From positions 2,790,001-2,854,000 of the forward strand of contig NZ_CP009517.1 of NCBI RefSeq assembly GCF_000970305.1: 64,000 nucleotides of DNA, read 5' to 3'. The notes under the pieces are model-generated. The model did no database searches. It saw nothing but the letters and a program-made list of their open reading frames with translations, and was not told where the DNA came from. Shown here piece after piece: positions 44,194 through 52,779 of this stretch. This stretch comes from Methanosarcina barkeri 3. GTDB taxonomy: Archaea > Halobacteriota > Methanosarcinia > Methanosarcinales > Methanosarcinaceae. The stretch's first letter is position 1. Each line of letters opens with the position of its first letter. The position numbers were made by a program, and so were the translations under genes.

Positions 44194-45003
44194 TCATTGT
44201 TTTTTAGCAATTAAATATATTCTTTCAAACTTTAAGTTAACCATTCCTGAACTATCTGCCTGTTCTTTAATAGCCTCTTTAACCAGTTTACGAAAAACAC
44301 TGATATAATCGTCTGTCAAAGTAACTGTGTAAAAAGACTGGTTTAAGTAACCGTTTTCAGCTCCTGATTGATATATTTTATATGCTTGTTCAACAGAAAA
44401 GAGATTTGATTCTTCCCGAAGTTCACTATAAATTATATCAAACCCGTAACTCATAAAAAGCCTCTCATATTCTTCCTTGCTGTCAAAGAAAAGCCACGGG
44501 CTTTTAAAGTGACTAAATACCTCTCGTGTATATGGATGCATACGGATCTTTTCTATTGCTGAAATAAAGTTAGGGCAATAAGATTGAGTAGCTGGAGCCT
44601 GTACTCCTATTCTACCTCCTTCCTTAAGCACATTAAAACAACGCATCAATACTTGTTCTGGTTTTTGAAACCATTGAAAACACGAGTTACACACAATGAC
44701 ATCATATTTTGTATCTAGCTCAAAACTTTCAGCATCCATGACAGAATATTTTAAGTTGGGAAGCTCTTTACTGGAGCTTACTGCTTGCTCTATCATGCCT
44801 TGAGAAACATCGATGCCCTGTACGGTTCCTTTTGTAATTTGTGCAATTTTTTTTGTGATATGACCTGGTCCGCAGCCTATATCAAGTACGTCTTCTTCAG
44901 GTTGAATTGATAATAAATTCAAGAGAACTTCAGAGGCTGACTTTTGAACCAATGCATTATCTGCATATGTAAAAGCTTTGGAATTAAAATTAACTTCCGA
45001 CAT
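44194..45003 (-). CDS. Class I SAM-dependent methyltransferase
   Basis: 269 aa. The N-terminal Rossmann half has motif I VLDIGCGPGHITKKIAQI (about residues 39-56), an acidic GIDVSQGMIEQA loop and motif post-I DVIVCNSCFQWFQKPEQVL. It resembles BioC/Trans-aconitate-type and menaquinone methyltransferases. The C-terminal part (about 165-250) varies and could set the substrate. No operon; substrate unpredictable. GTGAT lies about 8 bases before the ATG. Confidence 0.83.
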   Translation of the reverse strand: MSEVNFNSKAFTYADNALVQKSASEVLLNLLSIQPEEDVLDIGCGPGHITKKIAQITKGTVQGIDVSQGMIEQAVSSSKELPNLKYSVMDAESFELDTKYDVIVCNSCFQWFQKPEQVLMRCFNVLKEGGRIGVQAPATQSYCPNFISAIEKIRMHPYTREVFSHFKSPWLFFDSKEEYERLFMSYGFDIIYSELREESNLFSVEQAYKIYQSGAENGYLNQSFYTVTLTDDYISVFRKLVKEAIKEQADSSGMVNLKFERIYLIAKKQ

Positions 45004-45043
45004 AGTTTAATCACTTTTTTTAAATGAGTATTTATGTTATTTA

Positions 45044-45156
45044 GGACTTACGCGATTGAACTGGGAAATAAACATGTTTTAACCTTCAGTTATTTAAAAC
45101 ACAGGTTTTGGATTATTGTCTGTTGTGCTTGATTTTGTATCCCAAGTGCGTAATCC
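45044..45156. mobile_element. MITE-like remnant with inverted ends
   Basis: GGACTTACGCGATTG (45044-45058) and CAAGTGCGTAATCC (45143-45156) are imperfect inverted repeats (GGAxTTACGCxxTTG) about 110 bp apart. The ends resemble those of insertion sequences common in Methanosarcina (GGACTTACGC). There is no ORF between, so this may be a non-autonomous or decayed element. No clear target duplication. Confidence 0.4.
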
Positions 45157-45254
45157 AGGAACGTATTATTTAAAAGCAGAATTGACTGTCAAAAGGTTTT
45201 TTTCATGAGTAACAGGCATCTTGAAAATTGTGTATTTATTTAAACCATGTCACG

Positions 45255-45300
45255 CCATATCACATTGTTTTCACTCAAGCTTTTTTTAAAAGGGTTGTGT
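45255..45300 (-). repeat. Partial copy of the composite palindromic repeat
   Basis: TTTTCACTCAAGCTTTTTTTA and following AAAGGGTTG resemble the A module, preceded by a CACGCCATATCACATTG remnant of the joining region. It sits directly after the SufS-like gene's stop codon. Confidence 0.5.
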
Positions 45301-45301
45301 C

Positions 45302-46483
45302 TCAAGAGACGAGTGCCTTGAGCCCTTCAACCGCATTTACCAGTATATCTACTTCTTCCTCGGTATTATAAAGTGCAAAAGAAGCTCTTACAGTGCTGTT
45401 TACTTCCAGGAAGCGAATAGTTGGGATTGCACAGTGATGCCCACTCCTGACACAGATTTTCCTTGTCTGGTCAAGGATTAAAGCAACATCGTGGGCATGA
45501 AGACCTTTTACGTTAAACGGTACTACCCCTACCCTGTCTTCAGGCCCGTAAACCTCTACATGTTCGAGTTCGGAGAGCCTTTTTGCAGCTTCCCTTGACA
45601 ACCTTATTTCATGTGACTCGATTTCCGGGACCCCTATTTTTTCTACATATTCGACTGATCTTCCTAAACCTATAACTCCAGGAATGTTTGGAGTTCCGGC
45701 TTCAAAACAGGCCGGAGAAGGTTCCAGCACGTAAGTATATCCGTCAACATCCGAAACCGTACCTCCTCCCACCAAGGCACTATCGAGCACATCTGGTTCT
45801 TTGATATAGAGGACGCCTGTACCCTGAGGTCCAAGCAGGCCTTTATGTCCGGCAGTTGCAAAAAAGTCACAGTTCAGGTCTTTAAGGCTCACAGGCATAT
45901 GTCCTGCAGATTGAGCCCCATCGACAAGGACTTTTATGTCGTACCTGTGAGCAAGTTTAGTAATATTCTTTACATCCTGGACGGAACCGAAAACATTTGA
46001 AACATGATTAATGGCTATCAGTCTGGTTTTCTCAGTAAAGGCTTTCTCTATCGAAGAGACATCGACTTTTCCCTTACTGTCTGGATTTACAATCGTAACC
46101 TTTACCCCTTTTTTCTGCAGGCGCAGCCAGGGCAGAAGATTAGAATGGTGTTCTAGCACAGTTGTAACGATATGGTCTCCAGCTTCCCATGGGTAACTGT
46201 TTGCAATAAGATTGATTCCTTCAGTGGTATTTTTCGTAAGAACGGTCTTCGAAGGCTCAGCATTCAGGAAACGAGCAATGGTTTCCCTTGCATCTTCATA
46301 GCGGTTCGTAGCTTCCCTTGCCAGACGATGGGCTCCTCTCCCATGATTACCAGCATACCTGTAAAAGTACTCGACCATAGCTTCAACTGCAGGTATCGGA
46401 GTCTGAGTAGTTGCCGTACTGTCAAGGTACACGACTTCTTTAAGAACAGGAAAATCTTCACGGACCGCATATACGTCGTACAT
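45302..46483 (-). CDS. Cysteine desulfurase, SufS/CsdA class
   Basis: 393 aa. PLP-dependent enzyme that releases sulfur from cysteine for Fe-S or thio-modification. The PLP lysine is Lys214 in TAGHKGLLGPQ, and the persulfide cysteine is Cys351 in VRSGHHCAIP, both as in group II (SufS-like) enzymes. Further motifs are TKNTTEGINLIA (83-94), LEHHSNLLPW (110-119) and GAQSAGHM (189-196). No SufBC genes are adjacent. The upstream small protein (46526-46684) shares the direction and ends 42 bases before the start, so the two may form an operon. Methanogens often obtain Fe-S sulfur from sulfide, so the true role could be other. Confidence 0.93.
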   Translation of the reverse strand: MYDVYAVREDFPVLKEVVYLDSTATTQTPIPAVEAMVEYFYRYAGNHGRGAHRLAREATNRYEDARETIARFLNAEPSKTVLTKNTTEGINLIANSYPWEAGDHIVTTVLEHHSNLLPWLRLQKKGVKVTIVNPDSKGKVDVSSIEKAFTEKTRLIAINHVSNVFGSVQDVKNITKLAHRYDIKVLVDGAQSAGHMPVSLKDLNCDFFATAGHKGLLGPQGTGVLYIKEPDVLDSALVGGGTVSDVDGYTYVLEPSPACFEAGTPNIPGVIGLGRSVEYVEKIGVPEIESHEIRLSREAAKRLSELEHVEVYGPEDRVGVVPFNVKGLHAHDVALILDQTRKICVRSGHHCAIPTIRFLEVNSTVRASFALYNTEEEVDILVNAVEGLKALVS

Positions 46484-46525
46484 GCTTCTTTTTTAGGGAC
46501 GAGAAATAAAAAAAGGTTTTGCAGG

Positions 46526-46684
46526 TTATTTACCCTGCACCCCGCCTATCATAAAGCGGTAAAGGTCTAGTTCATCTGAGTCCAGGTTGTCGGTACGGCC
46601 TTTTACAACGGCATGATAACCATTTTCCTGGTGTTTACGTCTATATTCTTTTCTTTTTCCGTATTCATGCTTTAATTCACTCAT
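46526..46684 (-). CDS. Small charged protein upstream of the cysteine desulfurase
   Basis: 52 aa: MSELKHEYGKRKEYRRKHQE (residues 1-20) then NGYHAVVKGRTDNLDSDELD and an ending LYRFMIGGVQGK. Basic first half, acidic second. AGGAGG lies 7 bases before the ATG at 46684, a textbook site; a longer frame from 46849 exists but has no such site. No known domain. The tight link to the desulfurase gene points to a partner, for instance sulfur acceptor or regulator, but this is not shown; it has no cysteine. Confidence 0.65.
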   Translation of the reverse strand: MSELKHEYGKRKEYRRKHQENGYHAVVKGRTDNLDSDELDLYRFMIGGVQGK

Positions 46685-47134
46685 AAATTTTCCTCCTGTC
46701 TCTTCAAAGTTTGCGCTTACATGCGGGTTAAAGTAGTCCTTGGAATTCGAGGGCCCTGCAATCTGGTTAAAGTTCCCGTTCTTTTCGGAAGCGGTAATTG
46801 AATGCAGGTTAGAATTCCCAGCCCCTCCAGAGAGTTCAACCAAAATCATTCTCTAATTCTCTGTGGACATATTCCTGCAATAAGGTTCAGAGCCTTCAAT
46901 CCTTTGGATAAAACCTAAAAGCAGGCCAGAATTCTATTTCCAACGGGCTAAAAACCCCACAACAGCGCAGCGAGCGTTGTTCTTACCCACAAATAGTATT
47001 AATTGTAAATCGTTGTATATATTGATTTCGGAATTTCTTTTAGATTCGTTTGAAATTTTTTAATTAAATGAAACTTTATGAGCGAACAATTGGAATAGTT
47101 GTCTTTTTTACCTCCAGAAACCTGTATCAGAAGT
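46685..47134. other. Intergenic region with a hairpin
   Basis: ACAAC-A-GCGCAGCGAGCG and TTGT form an imperfect stem-loop at 46960-46984 inside AT-rich DNA. It may be the promoter and leader of the 52-aa protein/desulfurase unit or the downstream end of the DUF531 gene. No gene visible. Confidence 0.3.
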
Positions 47135-47683
47135 TTATTTTTTAGTTTCAAGATTTGCCATGAGCCCTGAGAGATGAGCCGGAATTGCCCCTATTGCAGT
47201 ACATGTCTCAAGAGAAAGTCCTTTACAGGTAATATCCAGGTGGTATTTTCCTCTCTCGAAAAGTTCCTTAGGAAGCCCTTTGTGCCCAAGCCCTACAAGA
47301 AATAGAAATGAACGACTTCGAAGAGCTTCTTCGGCAATATTTACAGGTGTAACCTGTCTTTTTGGATCAGGTTTTGAGGTGGTTATTACAATTTCCCCAA
47401 ACTGAGAGGGAAATCCCTTTTTTGGAAGATCGGAGACTGACAAATGGTTTTTCTCATAAAGAATTTTGAGATAACTTCCCGATTCTCCTATTGTGGTTTT
47501 TTCCATTACATAAGCAACCAGTTCTTCTGCACTCATCTTGAAAGGAAAATCGTAAAGGGCTAAGTGGAATCCAAAAGCATGGCAGATCGGAGCAGCTCTT
47601 GCAATTGCACGATAATGTGCATCGAGAACTTTGATCTTATCATAGGTGTTTACTATTCCAAGGGTGAGCATAAGGTGCTTCAT
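47135..47683 (-). CDS. DUF531 protein, SPOUT-like
   Basis: 182 aa. An archaeal DUF531 family member, with the family's core LVGLGHKGLPKELFERGKYH followed by LDITCKGLSLETCTAIGAIP in the C-terminal third, reminiscent of the knotted SAM-binding end of SPOUT RNA methyltransferases. The N-terminus is MLTLGIVNTYDKIKVLDAHY. Biochemical function is not established; a tRNA or rRNA methylation role is an inference from the fold. Single gene; the start lacks a clear ribosome-binding site. Confidence 0.75.
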   Translation of the reverse strand: MKHLMLTLGIVNTYDKIKVLDAHYRAIARAAPICHAFGFHLALYDFPFKMSAEELVAYVMEKTTIGESGSYLKILYEKNHLSVSDLPKKGFPSQFGEIVITTSKPDPKRQVTPVNIAEEALRSRSFLFLVGLGHKGLPKELFERGKYHLDITCKGLSLETCTAIGAIPAHLSGLMANLETKK

Positions 47684-48741
47684 TATCTTTTTTCGTAAAA
47701 TAATGTTTCGTCAACTTTTAGTGATTTTCTTAAGTTTTTCGGGTTTTAATAACTTCTTGAGCAGTCAGTTACTTAGGCAGCATTTAAAACAATGGCTTTC
47801 AAATTAGATAAAAAGGAATCAAACTCCTGTTTTTCGGATTTGAGATTTTACGATTTAACTCATAGTAAAACAAAAAACAGAAGTTTGACAGAGTAACCTA
47901 AATCCGAATTCATTATAGTTTTGTGTTTAATAACTCAGGTTTCCTGTGAAAACTGATTATAAATTCCACAGTAGTTTTTATCCAGTGTTTTTGTACATGT
48001 GTAAGAATTATCCTTATACCCAACACATCTTAACCTGTATTCACATTTATTATGAAACAGATTTGTTGTCCCAAAAGCTATGTTAAAAAATTTCATATAT
48101 TAAATTATACTGTTTACATATTTAAATTTATCAAACCGTAAAAGATTACTAAACTTTTCTCACTATTGTTTTAACTTATTATATATCGGTTTTATAAAAT
48201 TATCTAGAACTTGCTTTGTTCTGAATTATCAGGAATTTTCAGGATCATTTTTCTATATTTAATTAACTATTCCAATTATGAGATTCAAAAACCAAATTGT
48301 GAGTTTCTATATCGATATATGTCCAAGCTCCCCACTTTTTATGCTTATATATGTAATTGTTTTTCAATAATAATTGTTTTAGCATGAGAATACTGCCATC
48401 TGCAAACATTTTCATTGTTTATGCCTGTTGTTCAAAAAATATCATTGCGTTTTCAATAATAATGCTCATTTTTTGGAGAGCTTAATATTTCGCCTGTACT
48501 AGCGATACATCACTAAAAAACTGAAAAACGCCAAAATTTCTTGCTTACGATTTCAATTATTTTCAATATTTATCAATTGAATGCCTAATTCTTCAATAAA
48601 ATACCTTATAATTTTTTAATATTAAATATTTGACACAAAAAGTAAGAATAGGGCAGATAATACTTCAAATTAGCTTAAAAATAAGTTAAACAATTGGATT
48701 TTAAGATCAGTTATTGAAAATTGTAAAAAGGTAGTTCTCAA
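47684..48741. other. AT-rich gap of more than 1 kb
   Basis: I see no gene. A TTTTCAATAATAAT motif occurs twice, at about 48360 and 48453, in similar TGTTTTT/GCGTTTT contexts. Several TATA-like boxes are present but no ORF deserves them. Confidence 0.3.
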
Positions 48742-48778
48742 ATCTGAAAAAAAGGACTACTTTCACCTTTTTTCAGAT
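48742..48778 (-). terminator. Terminator hairpin of the PKD protein gene
   Basis: ATCTGAAAAAAAGG (48742-48755) pairs with CCTTTTTTCAGAT (48766-48778), a stem of about 13 bp with a 10-base loop, about 65 bases after the stop codon. Confidence 0.65.
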
Positions 48779-48841
48779 CTGATCAACGATTATACATACC
48801 CTTTAGCCTTGATTTTTTTCTTGTTTTTTAGTTAGAAATAC

Positions 48842-50470
48842 TTATTTTTTGGAAACTGTAATATATCCAGCCATAGTTTTAGTGTTGCTGCCTTTAGCAT
48901 TCTTTACTGTTAAGCTGACAGTATATTTTCCGGCTTTACTATAGGTATGTGCAGGATTCTTAGCTCTTGAAAATTTTCCATCTCCAAAACTCCACTTCCA
49001 TGTGGTTGGCGATCCTGTACTCTTGTCAGTAAACTGTACTTTCAGAGGGACTTTTCCTGAGGCAGGTTTCACAGAAAACGCAGCAACAGGTTTTGTAGGA
49101 GCGGGATTTACAATTATGTAATTCTTTATTGTTTTCGTATTGCTTCCTGCAGCATTCTTTACCATTAAGCTGATAGTATATTTTCCTGCTTTACCGTACG
49201 TGTGTACAGGACTCTTAAGTGTTGAAGTTTTACCATCTCCAAAAGTCCATTTCCAGGTAGTTGGTGAGCCTGTACTCTTATCGGAAAACTGCACCTTAAG
49301 GGGCACGTTTCCTGAGGTTGGAGATGCAGAAAATGAAGCAACAGGTGGTTTTGGCTGTGATACATTTGAAACAAAGCCAATGTAAATATCAGGATTTCCA
49401 TTTCGTATATCTGTCCATACTATCCTGTCACTATAGATCTCTGGATCATACTGATCTGATTTGTTAGTAGTGTGACATTCCTGACCAGTGGACAAATTAT
49501 ACATGTAGATATCCCGATTTCCGTTGCGATCATCCTCCCACACTATCCTATCACTATAAATTGCAGGATTCCGTGAAGCGGATGGATTGGTAGTGATCTG
49601 AGTTTCCTTTTTAGCAGAAAGATCGTACATATAGATATCATAGTTTCCATTGCGATCATCTTCCCATACAATCCTGTTACCGTAAATAGCAGGAGAACAT
49701 CCTGATGCGTGGGTAGTGATCTGAGTTTCCTTTTTAGCAGAAAGATCGTACATGTAGATATTGGTATTGTCGTTTTCATCGGGGAAATTCGAGCAGTATA
49801 CTATTTTATTACCATAAATATCAGAGTAGGCTGCATTTACATTAGTAGGAATCTGGGTTAGTTTTTTAGTGGAAAGGTCATACATTAAGAGAGCACCCCA
49901 AGTCGTAAATACAATCTTGTCACCGTAAACTGAAGCACTATCGAAGGCATCACTTAAAGTAGTGATGAGAGTTTTCTTATTAGTTGAGAGGTCTTGAATA
50001 TACACACTACCATTTTCGCTGTCAGACCAATCCTGCCACAAAATCTTGTTTCCGTATATAGTAGAAAAAAATGCATGTCCAGTGTTAGTAATCTTAGTTT
50101 GCTTTCTGGTCGAGAGGTCATATAAGTAAACATCAGATTTTTCATTGTGAGAATCTGTCCACGCAATCTTGCTACCATAAATAACAGGGTCGGACTGCTC
50201 TGACTTACTATTGGTGATTCGAGTTTCAGTGATCTTGAGCGCAGCAGGTTGCATAGATTCCGTGGCTATATTAATTCCTTCTGTAGATAATTCACTTAAA
50301 ACAAGTTTGTCCTCAGAAGATTCTCCTGTTCTACTGCTGATATCCGATGGAGCAATAGTTTGTGGGTTTTGTTCAGGAGACGCCGATGCCATGGATAAGG
50401 CATACATTAAAAGTAAAATCATGGCTATTGAAGCTAAAGCTATTGAACGAGCTTTTTCTGTCTGTTTCAT
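48842..50470 (-). CDS. Secreted TolB-like beta-propeller and PKD-domain surface protein
   Basis: 542 aa. The signal helix (SIALASIAMILLLMYALSMA) is followed by a beta-propeller of about seven blades (residues 85-365) with repeated IYGNKIVWxDxRNGNxDIY and LSTKKxTQIT motifs typical of WD40-like/TolB proteins of Methanosarcina. Two PKD domains follow (about 375-455 and 460-540): FSASPTSGNVPLKVQFSDKS and VKPASGKVPLKVQFTDKS, each with WKWxFGDGK. The gene has no anchor; the protein is probably secreted or S-layer-bound. Its ribosome-binding site is AGGAAGGA. The related DUF2341 protein at 13.6 kb is a separate surface protein. Confidence 0.9.
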   Translation of the reverse strand: MKQTEKARSIALASIAMILLLMYALSMASASPEQNPQTIAPSDISSRTGESSEDKLVLSELSTEGINIATESMQPAALKITETRITNSKSEQSDPVIYGSKIAWTDSHNEKSDVYLYDLSTRKQTKITNTGHAFFSTIYGNKILWQDWSDSENGSVYIQDLSTNKKTLITTLSDAFDSASVYGDKIVFTTWGALLMYDLSTKKLTQIPTNVNAAYSDIYGNKIVYCSNFPDENDNTNIYMYDLSAKKETQITTHASGCSPAIYGNRIVWEDDRNGNYDIYMYDLSAKKETQITTNPSASRNPAIYSDRIVWEDDRNGNRDIYMYNLSTGQECHTTNKSDQYDPEIYSDRIVWTDIRNGNPDIYIGFVSNVSQPKPPVASFSASPTSGNVPLKVQFSDKSTGSPTTWKWTFGDGKTSTLKSPVHTYGKAGKYTISLMVKNAAGSNTKTIKNYIIVNPAPTKPVAAFSVKPASGKVPLKVQFTDKSTGSPTTWKWSFGDGKFSRAKNPAHTYSKAGKYTVSLTVKNAKGSNTKTMAGYITVSKK

Positions 50471-50919
50471 TTATCCTTCCTCTTTCCCTTCTTTCAGTGC
50501 TTACTATTCCTCGGAGTTGTCGAAATAGAGCATTGATAAACTGAAAATTAATAAGCTGAACATTGGTAAACTGAACATTGAGAAACTGAGCATTGATTTT
50601 GATTGCAACCAAAAACAATTACTAAACAACACGGAAAAATCAAAATTTTTTAATTAAAATTCCAATTATTTGCAATGGTTGTTAAAGTAATAGAAATAAT
50701 GTCCCGATATAAAATACTATTGAAATCTTTTTCGCTCTTTTGGAATTTTTCAAAGTCAGGTATTAATTCAGCTAATAGTTGACCTATAGACCAAAAATTC
50801 AGAATATGGAAAAAGACTCTTATTTCCTGTTTTTTTGAAAGAAAAGATAATAAATAGTTTATTAGGTAGAGATTTATGTTGAGGTTTGGGAATTGAGGCT
50901 TAACAATTGAACTGAAAAT
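50471..50919. other. Intergenic region with a 15-bp degenerate repeat
   Basis: At about 50535-50595, four units of about 15 bp (CTGAACATTG(A/G)TAAA) recur, giving the pseudo-coding pattern FLNVQFTNVQLINFQ on the other strand. The rest is AT-rich with no recognised gene. Confidence 0.6.
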
Positions 50920-51363
50920 TCAATGTTTACAAGAATATTTCAACGCGTGCTGCGTACACTTCTCAAAATGTTCACAATTTTCGCAATCTTCCCAGACAGA
51001 TAACTTTTCAGAATTCTCTATTTTCTTAAAATTTAGTTTTTCAAAAAAGATAGGAGCAGTTGTCCTGACATATAAGTCGCAACATTGATCCCCAATAGCT
51101 GTTAGAAGATATTTAACAAGCCTGGTTCCGATCCTTTTTCCCCTGAAGTTCGGATGGACTGCAATAGAATGAATCTCCAGAAAATCCTTACCGTAGGATT
51201 TGGATTTAATAAGAGCAACACAACCGACAATATTCCCATCGAGTTCAGCCAGCATGAAATTTTCAGGTTCAAGTCCCTCCATGTCAAGAAAGTAAGTTGA
51301 TAGGAGCCTCTGAATTGCTAGCAGATCTGATTTACTGGCTTTTCGGATACAGATCTCTTTCAT
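50920..51363 (-). CDS. GNAT-family N-acetyltransferase
   Basis: 147 aa. Acetyl-CoA-binding motif A in LEIHSIAVHPNFRGKRIGTR (about residues 63-82), followed by a short beta-bulge region DLYVRTTAPIFFEKLNFKKI similar to ArgA-type acetyltransferases. The C-terminal tail holds five cysteines (DCENCEHFEKC, YSCKH) that could bind a metal. Substrate unknown (glutamate or peptide N-termini are possible). The ATG has an AGAGATC stretch rather than a strong site. Confidence 0.82.
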   Translation of the reverse strand: MKEICIRKASKSDLLAIQRLLSTYFLDMEGLEPENFMLAELDGNIVGCVALIKSKSYGKDFLEIHSIAVHPNFRGKRIGTRLVKYLLTAIGDQCCDLYVRTTAPIFFEKLNFKKIENSEKLSVWEDCENCEHFEKCTQHALKYSCKH

Positions 51364-51389
51364 AATTTTTCTTATCCCTATTTGTTATA

Positions 51390-51660
51390 TCTTTATTTGT
51401 CGTATCCTTAATTTTCGCATCTTTAATTTTCGTATTCTTAATTTTCGTATTCTTAATTTTCGTATTCTTAATTTTCGTATCTTTAATTTTCGTATTCTTA
51501 ATTTTCGTATTCTTAATTTTCGTATCTTTAATTTTCGTATCTTTAATTTTCGTACCCTTACTTACCGTACCCTTACTTACCGTACCCTTACTTACCGTAC
51601 CCTTACTTACCGTACCCTTACTTACCGTACCCTTACTTTTCGTATCCTTATTTTTCTCAT
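51390..51660. repeat. 15-bp tandem array with two sequence blocks
   Basis: The first block (about 51405-51555) repeats TCTTAATTTTCGTAT (with CCTTAATTTTCG variants). The second (about 51555-51640) repeats CCTTACTTACCGTAC five or six times. The two blocks share the same 15-bp period with different fixed bases, suggesting local homogenisation. The array lies between GNAT and larE. Confidence 0.92.
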
Positions 51661-51688
51661 CCTTATTTTTTTGCTTGTTTTCTGGTTA

Positions 51689-52507
51689 TCAGGTTTTCTT
51701 CAAGGTGTAAGGTTCATCCATGCTCCCACTCCGAAAGCCCTCAAGATCAAGAGTTACGTAATCAAAACCCAGGGATTTCAAATGCCGTGAAATTTTCTCT
51801 CTTTTCAGCAAAGCATTTTCCAGTTCATTCTGTGTGACTTCTATACGAGCGAGGTTCTCGTGCATCCTGACCCTAAATTGGGTAAAACCCAGGGAAAAGA
51901 GAAATTCTTCGGCTTTTTCTAGTTTCTGGAGAGACTCTGTCGTTATTGGCTGACCATAGGGAATACGGGTTGCAAGGCAGGCTGCAGACGGTCTGCTAGC
52001 TGCTGAAAGATGAAGTTCGAAAGCAGCTTCCCTGATTTCCTCTTTTGTCACGTTAAACTTTACGAAGGGAGAGAAAACCTTTTCTCCGGCTTCCTGGACC
52101 GCCATATACCCTGGACGGTTTTCCCCATGTATTTCAGAGAAATTAGTGCCCTCAAGTACAACATCATATCCTGCTTTTTCCGCAAAGTCCATCAGGGTTT
52201 CAAGCAAGGCTTTTTTACAGAAATAGCACCTGTTTAGTGTGTTTACGGAGAAATAAGGAAGGCTCAACTGGGAGAAAGAAAGGACCTTGTGCTCAATTCC
52301 AATCTCACAGGCTGTCTCAACAGCTATTTCAAGTTGTTTCCTTGGGAAAAGTGGGGAATTTATGGTTACGGCAAGAGCCTTTTTTCCAAGTACCTCAAAA
52401 GCAAGAGCTGCAAGAGTGGCACTGTCTACTCCTCCTGAAAATGCAATGATCGTACTTCCTCTGGCTTTTATAGCCTCCTTTATAAGTTCTATCTTTTCAG
52501 TGACCAT
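51689..52507 (-). CDS. larE: LarE, ATP-dependent sulfur-transfer enzyme for the nickel-pincer cofactor
   Basis: 272 aa. PP-loop ATP pyrophosphatase that adenylates the pyridinium biscarboxylate and inserts sulfur. SGGVDS is at residues 24-29. Cys177 in SAACLATRIPYG corresponds to the sacrificial Cys176 of the Lactobacillus enzyme. Cys94 and Cys97 (NRCYFCKK) make a three-cysteine set, which in some LarE proteins holds a 4Fe-4S cluster carrying the sulfur instead; this would spare the enzyme. larB and larC are 49 kb away at the window start. A TATA box (AAATATATCTT, about 52530) precedes the ATG. Confidence 0.92.
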   Translation of the reverse strand: MVTEKIELIKEAIKARGSTIIAFSGGVDSATLAALAFEVLGKKALAVTINSPLFPRKQLEIAVETACEIGIEHKVLSFSQLSLPYFSVNTLNRCYFCKKALLETLMDFAEKAGYDVVLEGTNFSEIHGENRPGYMAVQEAGEKVFSPFVKFNVTKEEIREAAFELHLSAASRPSAACLATRIPYGQPITTESLQKLEKAEEFLFSLGFTQFRVRMHENLARIEVTQNELENALLKREKISRHLKSLGFDYVTLDLEGFRSGSMDEPYTLKKT

Positions 52508-52779
52508 TATTAACGGGTTTTTAGCTAATAAGATATATTTATTTGCCAGCCCTATTGTCAGGTAGCTTGAAACAATCTGAAAAAATTATGTTTTACCTAA
52601 CGGACGTTATTTTTAAGTTTGAGAATCTTCTCAAATAGCGGTATCTTGAAATCATTATAATGTTTTTATTACCAAAGCTTTGTTTCAATCAAAGTCTTAT
52701 TTATTATAATATTAAATTAAAGAGCAGATTTGCCTGAACGGCAGAATTATCATTCAAGTTACAAAGATGGAGACTTTAC

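Noticed and set aside
46957-46984. Small tRNA-like or terminator RNA in the 46.7-47.1 kb gap
   Set aside because: The stem is short and bulged, with no T-run and no promoter in register; recorded only as a hairpin in the gap.
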